Shown in pieces: positions 60,701 to 64,000 of a stretch of 64,000 nt of DNA. Both the position numbers and the translations under genes were made by a program. The notes below the pieces were generated by a model. That model saw only the letters and a list, made by a program, of their open reading frames with translations, searched no databases and had not been told where the DNA came from. The number at the start of each line of letters is the position of its first letter. Position 1 is the stretch's first letter. The stretch is from Kryptolebias marmoratus (Eukaryota > Chordata > Actinopteri > Cyprinodontiformes > Rivulidae): contig NC_051446.1 in the NCBI RefSeq assembly GCF_001649575.2, positions 24,602,118 through 24,666,117 of the forward strand. The letters run 5' to 3'.

Positions 60701-63485
60701 ACGAGTTGCTACAAAAAAAAAGTTGAAATCAGTTCAGTAGTTTGATAGAACCAGGATTCATGTCAGTTACATTTCAGGCAACAAAAGACGTCAAAGAGTC
60801 TGCAGTTTGTAAAGTTTTACATCTCACATTGTTTCCAGTCGCCCGAGTAAAACTATTAAAAACAAAAGTTGCCTTGAGACAGAAACCAATTAATCAGTTT
60901 AAACCAATTAATCAGTTTAAACCAGGGGTCTCTAATCCTGGTCCTCAGGGCCACCATCCTGCATGTTTTCCTTGTTTCCCTGCTCCAACACACCTGATTC
61001 AGAGGTTAAATCACCTCTTCATGTTCTGCAGAAGCCTGTTAATCACCCATTGATTCAGATCAGGTGTGTTGGAGCAGAGAAACAAGTAAAACCTGCAGGA
61101 TGGTGGCCCTGAGGACCAGGATTGGAGACTCCTGCTTTAATAAGTGGCTAATTTAGCAGCTAAAATGAGGCTGATTGCTAACATGTTTACTGTATCAACG
61201 TTACGTGTGTCATTGGATCTGTTATGAATATTTCACCAAATATAGAAAATTAAGCCTCGTTTCTTTTTCTAGTCCAGTTCCAGACCTTCCAGGAAAATCC
61301 ATCTTCTACTTCAGCAACGAGGACTTTCTGGAAAGACGAAGGAAAGGACTCCAGGTTTTTTTAAACAGGTCAGTTCTCCTCCGCAGCCGCGGTGAAGTTC
61401 GTGTTTGAATCCACGCCGCCCGCTAACAAACGCTTTTTGTCTTTCTGTCCCGGCGGCAGGGTGGTGAACATGACGGTGTGTCTGTCGGACAGCCAGCTCC
61501 ACCTGTTCCTGCAGACCCAGCTACCCGTCAGTCACATCCAGGACTGCGTTCAGGGCCTCACGCCGTTCACCGTCACCGACGCCATCCTCACCTACGCCTC
61601 GTCCAATCGGGGCCTGGCTCAGGCTCAGGAGGAGGAATCCACCAGGGAGCACAGCTTGACCGTTTCTTACGAGTCCACGGACAGGTAGGAGGCAGGAATC
61701 TGGTTTGTTCTAATTAAACGAGATAAAACTTAAACCGAACGACTGCTGAGGAAGCTTCAACTGGGTCGTTAAAGCTAACAGAAGCAAAAAGCTAGCTGCC
61801 TAAAAGCTAAAAGTAGCATTAGACGACAAAAAAGAGAACAACGTTTTTTATGGGGGAAAATATTTAAAGAGGTGAATATTCTGGAATAAAGTTTTGATAA
61901 ATGAATTATAAAAGGAATCAGCATTTATACACTCCCTTCTTCAGGGGTCACCACAGTTAATGAAATTAAAATTACTTGATAAATGGATTTCTGATGTGTT
62001 TTATTTTTATTTTTAACACTCCACAGTCCAGTTCCTCATCAGCCTAATGTGACCCTGAACTCCAACGCACCCCCGCCTGAGGAATCCAACCCTCTGGAAG
62101 CTGTTCTGGACTCGAAGAAACCTTCAGTAAGGATCTCCCAGAAGAACAACCACCTGGAGGTTGTTGTTGAGGACCGTGAACCCACGCAGGCCTCCTTTTA
62201 TCTGGGAGAGAATCCCAGCGACTCGGGGAGCCTCAGCTCCGGGGAACAGTCCGATCGCAGGAGCTGCCAGATTCAGACGCCGGTGGAGGTCCACTCGCTC
62301 TGCGGGGCGGACACCGGCGTTCCAACAAACACGGAGGAAGAGACTGCGGATCCCTCGGAGTCCGAGGAAAACGGAAACAGAGAGGAGGTTTTACCTGTGA
62401 GGGTCAACGACTCGGAGGAGGACGTTGTAGAAAGTGACGCTGCGCCAGAAGACGTCTCCTCCGAAGAGCCTGCTTCAGAAAATCACAAGAAGTCTCAGGT
62501 TTACGAAGGTCAGAGTGCAAAGGTCAGACCAGAAAGGGAAAAGAGTGACGGATCAGGCAGCAAAGATGAAATCCAGGAAGAGACTCAGAATGTGAACGGT
62601 GGACCTGAGGTGGAACCCCGTGACTCGCTTCAAGAAAAGCAACAAGAGATTGAACACACGGACAACGAGGAAATCCTTCAGTCAGATCTCCATGTGGAAC
62701 GTCAGAATATGAACGGTGCACCTGAGGTGGAACCCGATGACTCGGTACCAGAAAAACATAAACAGGAAGTGGAACACACGGACAAAGATGAAATCCTCCT
62801 CGGGACTGTAAATGTGAACGGTGCACCTGAGGTGGAACCCGATGACTTTATACAAGAAAAACTTAAACAGGAAGTGGAACATAAGGACGAAGAAGAAACC
62901 CCCCTTCAGCCAGAACTCCATCAGAACAGTCTAAATGGTAACGGTGCACCTGAGTTAGAACCCAATTGCTTGGTACAAGAAAAGCATAAACAGGAAGTTG
63001 AAAATCCGAATATGAACGGTGCACCTGAGGTGGAACCTGATGACTCGATACCAGAAATACTTCCACAGGAAGTTGACCACATGAGCAAAGATGAAATCCT
63101 CCTCGAGACTGTAAATGTGAACGGTGCACCTGAGGTGGAACCCGATGACTCGGTAGAAGAACACACGGACGGAGACGAGAGCAACGAGGACAGCCGTTCA
63201 CTGACGTCTTCCAACGAGAGCATCATCAGGTGCAGCGAGGACACGGAGGACGTCAGACTCTGGACAGAGGAGGAGGAGCTGCACATGAACGGGAGTCTTG
63301 GGGGAACAGAGGATGAGGCTCAGCAACACATGACCAACATCAGGGATCTGAGTGAATCCTCAGATGTGACTGAAAACTGTGACTTCAGCATCTTAGAGAC
63401 CAGCTGTTTGACTGGAGACGGTGGTAAATTCAGGAAGCAGGACGCTCCGTCCTCGCCTCTGTTGAATGGGTCAGAGACGCATTAA
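57713..63485 (+). CDS. snx11: Sorting nexin 11 with an expanded acidic repeat tail
   Basis: Six coding exons join in phase: 57713-57736, 57968-58054, 59938-60038, 61273-61368, 61460-61684 and 62027-63485, giving 663 aa; human SNX11 is about 270. The PX domain covers about residues 9-125: VRVQDPRLQNEGSWVSYIDY, KAFTAKTSCVRRRYSEFVWL (the RRY phosphoinositide-binding motif) and PDLPGKSIFYFSNEDFLERR. The extended-PX helices follow (LSDSQLHLFLQTQLP, TVTDAILTYASSN). Family role: PI3P binding and endosomal trafficking. The last exon alone encodes 486 aa of D/E/S/N-rich, probably disordered tail with six imperfect copies of NGAPEVEPDDS spaced 25-39 residues apart (62594-63155). The ATG at 57713 gives MSRNHVDD, with no longer upstream frame. 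Sister SNX10 is excluded by position and wording. Confidence 0.93.
59375..59600 (+). repeat. Dispersed repeat family B in snx11 intron 2
   Basis: GGTCTGCACTTAATGTAAAC, TCACATGATTGACCTCCATC and AAAGTAAACAAACATG parallel the copies at 19.5 and 48.5 kb. Confidence 0.55.
60485..60700 (+). mobile_element. tRNA-derived SINE
   Basis: A pol III promoter is intact: box A in GGCTGTGGATCAGTGGTTAG and box B in GGTTCGATTCC about 45 bases later. The fish SINE body follows: CATGTCGAAGTGTCCCTGGG, CAAAACGCTGAACCCC, GAGCTGTATGAGTGTGG. It lies in snx11 intron 3. It is not a functional tRNA; the acceptor stem does not close. Confidence 0.8.
60923..61134. mobile_element. hAT-type foldback MITE, copy 3 (snx11 intron 3)
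   Basis: The most complete of three copies. Left end CAGGGGTCTCTAATCCTGGT and right end ACCAGGATTGGAGACTCCTG are complementary, with inner GGGCCACCATCCTGC and GCAGGATGGTGGCCC. Flanks GTTTAAAC and CTTTAATA agree at six of eight bases, consistent with a decayed hAT duplication. Confidence 0.8.
62588..63155 (+). repeat. snx11: Coding tandem repeat in the last exon of snx11
   Basis: Six units share the base core GAACGGTGCACCTGAGGTGG (first unit GGTGGACCT) and in part AAACAGGAAGTGGAACA. Unit length varies from 75 to 117 bases, always a multiple of three, so the frame is kept. Confidence 0.9.
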
Positions 63486-63489
63486 GGAC

Positions 63490-63495
63490 AATAAA
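63490..63495 (+). other. snx11: Possible polyadenylation signal of snx11
   Basis: AATAAA only five bases after the stop. AATTAAA words near 63519 and 63601 are alternatives giving a more usual 3' UTR. Confidence 0.4.
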
Positions 63496-63829
63496 TCTTT
63501 AAAGTTGAGCTAAAGATGAATTAAAGGGGAAATGGAAAGTGTTCTGAAGCTAACAAATCCAAAGAAAGTCACACATGTTAAAACATTTACACTAATTTCA
63601 AATTAAAGATCGAAACAATTACTACGGTCTCTTCATCATTTTCTGTGATCACGCTGAAGTGGGACGCATCGAGAGCCAAACAGGAACGCCAACGAGGCGG
63701 GGGGGAATCGACCCAAACCTCCAGCAGCTGAAGGACCAGAAGGTTTGATGGACCAGAGTCTGAAGGCTGACTGCAGAGAACGTTCTGAAGAGGAGAACCT
63801 GAGAGACAAACCTTCAACAGAAGAACCAC

Positions 63830-64000
63830 CGCCTCTTGGACCGGCACCGGCCTCCTCCACCTGTCTAACCGGCACCGGCCTCCTCCCGCCTCTTGGACCG
63901 ACGCCAGCCTCCTCCAGCTGTCAGACCGGCGCCGGCCTCCTCCAGCTGTCAGACCGGCACCGGCCTCCTCCAGCTGTCAGACCGGCACCGGCCTCCTCCC
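63830..64000. repeat. GC-rich minisatellite running off the right edge
   Basis: Five to six units of about 28 bp, with the core GACCGGCACCGGCCTCCTCC and alternating CAGCTGTCA or CGCCTCTTG spacers. The last three units are nearly identical and the array is cut by the window end. Confidence 0.9.

Noticed and set aside
62524..63286. Several long antisense frames opposite snx11 exon 6.
   Set aside because: They are a by-product of the codon use of the in-frame repeat; the sense frame is in phase with conserved upstream exons and the antisense products have no family resemblance.
63587..63847. An 86-aa minus-strand open frame just right of snx11 (WRSCLALDASHFSVITEN in its middle), tested as a last exon of skap1 or another minus-strand gene.
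   Set aside because: It resembles no part of SKAP1 that I know, has no convincing acceptor, runs into the minisatellite and has no clear polyadenylation signal after it.

Overview
This is a vertebrate genomic window, almost certainly from a ray-finned (teleost) fish. Coding sequence lies in short exons with canonical GT/AG splice sites and long AT-rich introns. The proteins are recognisable vertebrate families, and the spaces between them hold fish-type repeats: a Rex3/RTE LINE with a GGAT tail, Tc1-like remnants, hAT foldback MITEs, a piggyBac derivative, a tRNA-derived SINE and an Expander-like tail. A cyprinodontiform or other acanthomorph is a guess; the sequence alone does not settle the species.

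Layout. Eight genes lie in the order osbpl7 (-, N-terminal half, running off the left edge), mrpl10 (-), pnpo (+), prr15l (-), cdk5rap3 (+), nfe2l1 (+), cbx1 (-) and snx11 (+). Order and all eight orientations match human 17q21.32 as I know it. LRRC46/SCRN2/SP6/SP2, between MRPL10 and PNPO in human, and COPZ2, between CDK5RAP3 and NFE2L1, are not visible here. That fits loss after the teleost whole-genome duplication, with one of two duplicated copies of the block retained here. Seven genes appear complete. Reconstructed lengths are mrpl10 249 aa, pnpo 277 aa, prr15l 107 aa, cdk5rap3 505 aa, nfe2l1 800 aa, cbx1 179 aa and snx11 663 aa; the part of osbpl7 present encodes 381 aa. All exon phases close without a frameshift.

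Region by region: 1-5.2 kb osbpl7 exons; 5.2-10.5 kb repeats, including a Rex3 element split by a solo LTR; 10.5-17 kb mrpl10 and pnpo back to back over a 435-bp bidirectional promoter; 17-29.5 kb mostly repeats around the single coding exon of prr15l; 29.6-38.9 kb cdk5rap3, with a piggyBac derivative in its largest intron; 39.5-47.85 kb nfe2l1; 47.9-54.4 kb cbx1, tail to tail with nfe2l1; 54.4-56 kb intergenic; 56-63.5 kb snx11; 63.8-64 kb the start of a GC-rich minisatellite.

The genes do not form a pathway. They serve lipid transfer (osbpl7), mitochondrial translation (mrpl10), vitamin B6 metabolism (pnpo), UFMylation and ER-phagy (cdk5rap3), the ER-anchored proteasome and stress response (nfe2l1), heterochromatin (cbx1) and endosomal sorting (snx11). 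The most unusual items are the expanded, internally repeated acidic tail of snx11, the nested transposon insertions whose order can be read from target-site duplications, and three multi-copy dispersed repeat families that I cannot name.
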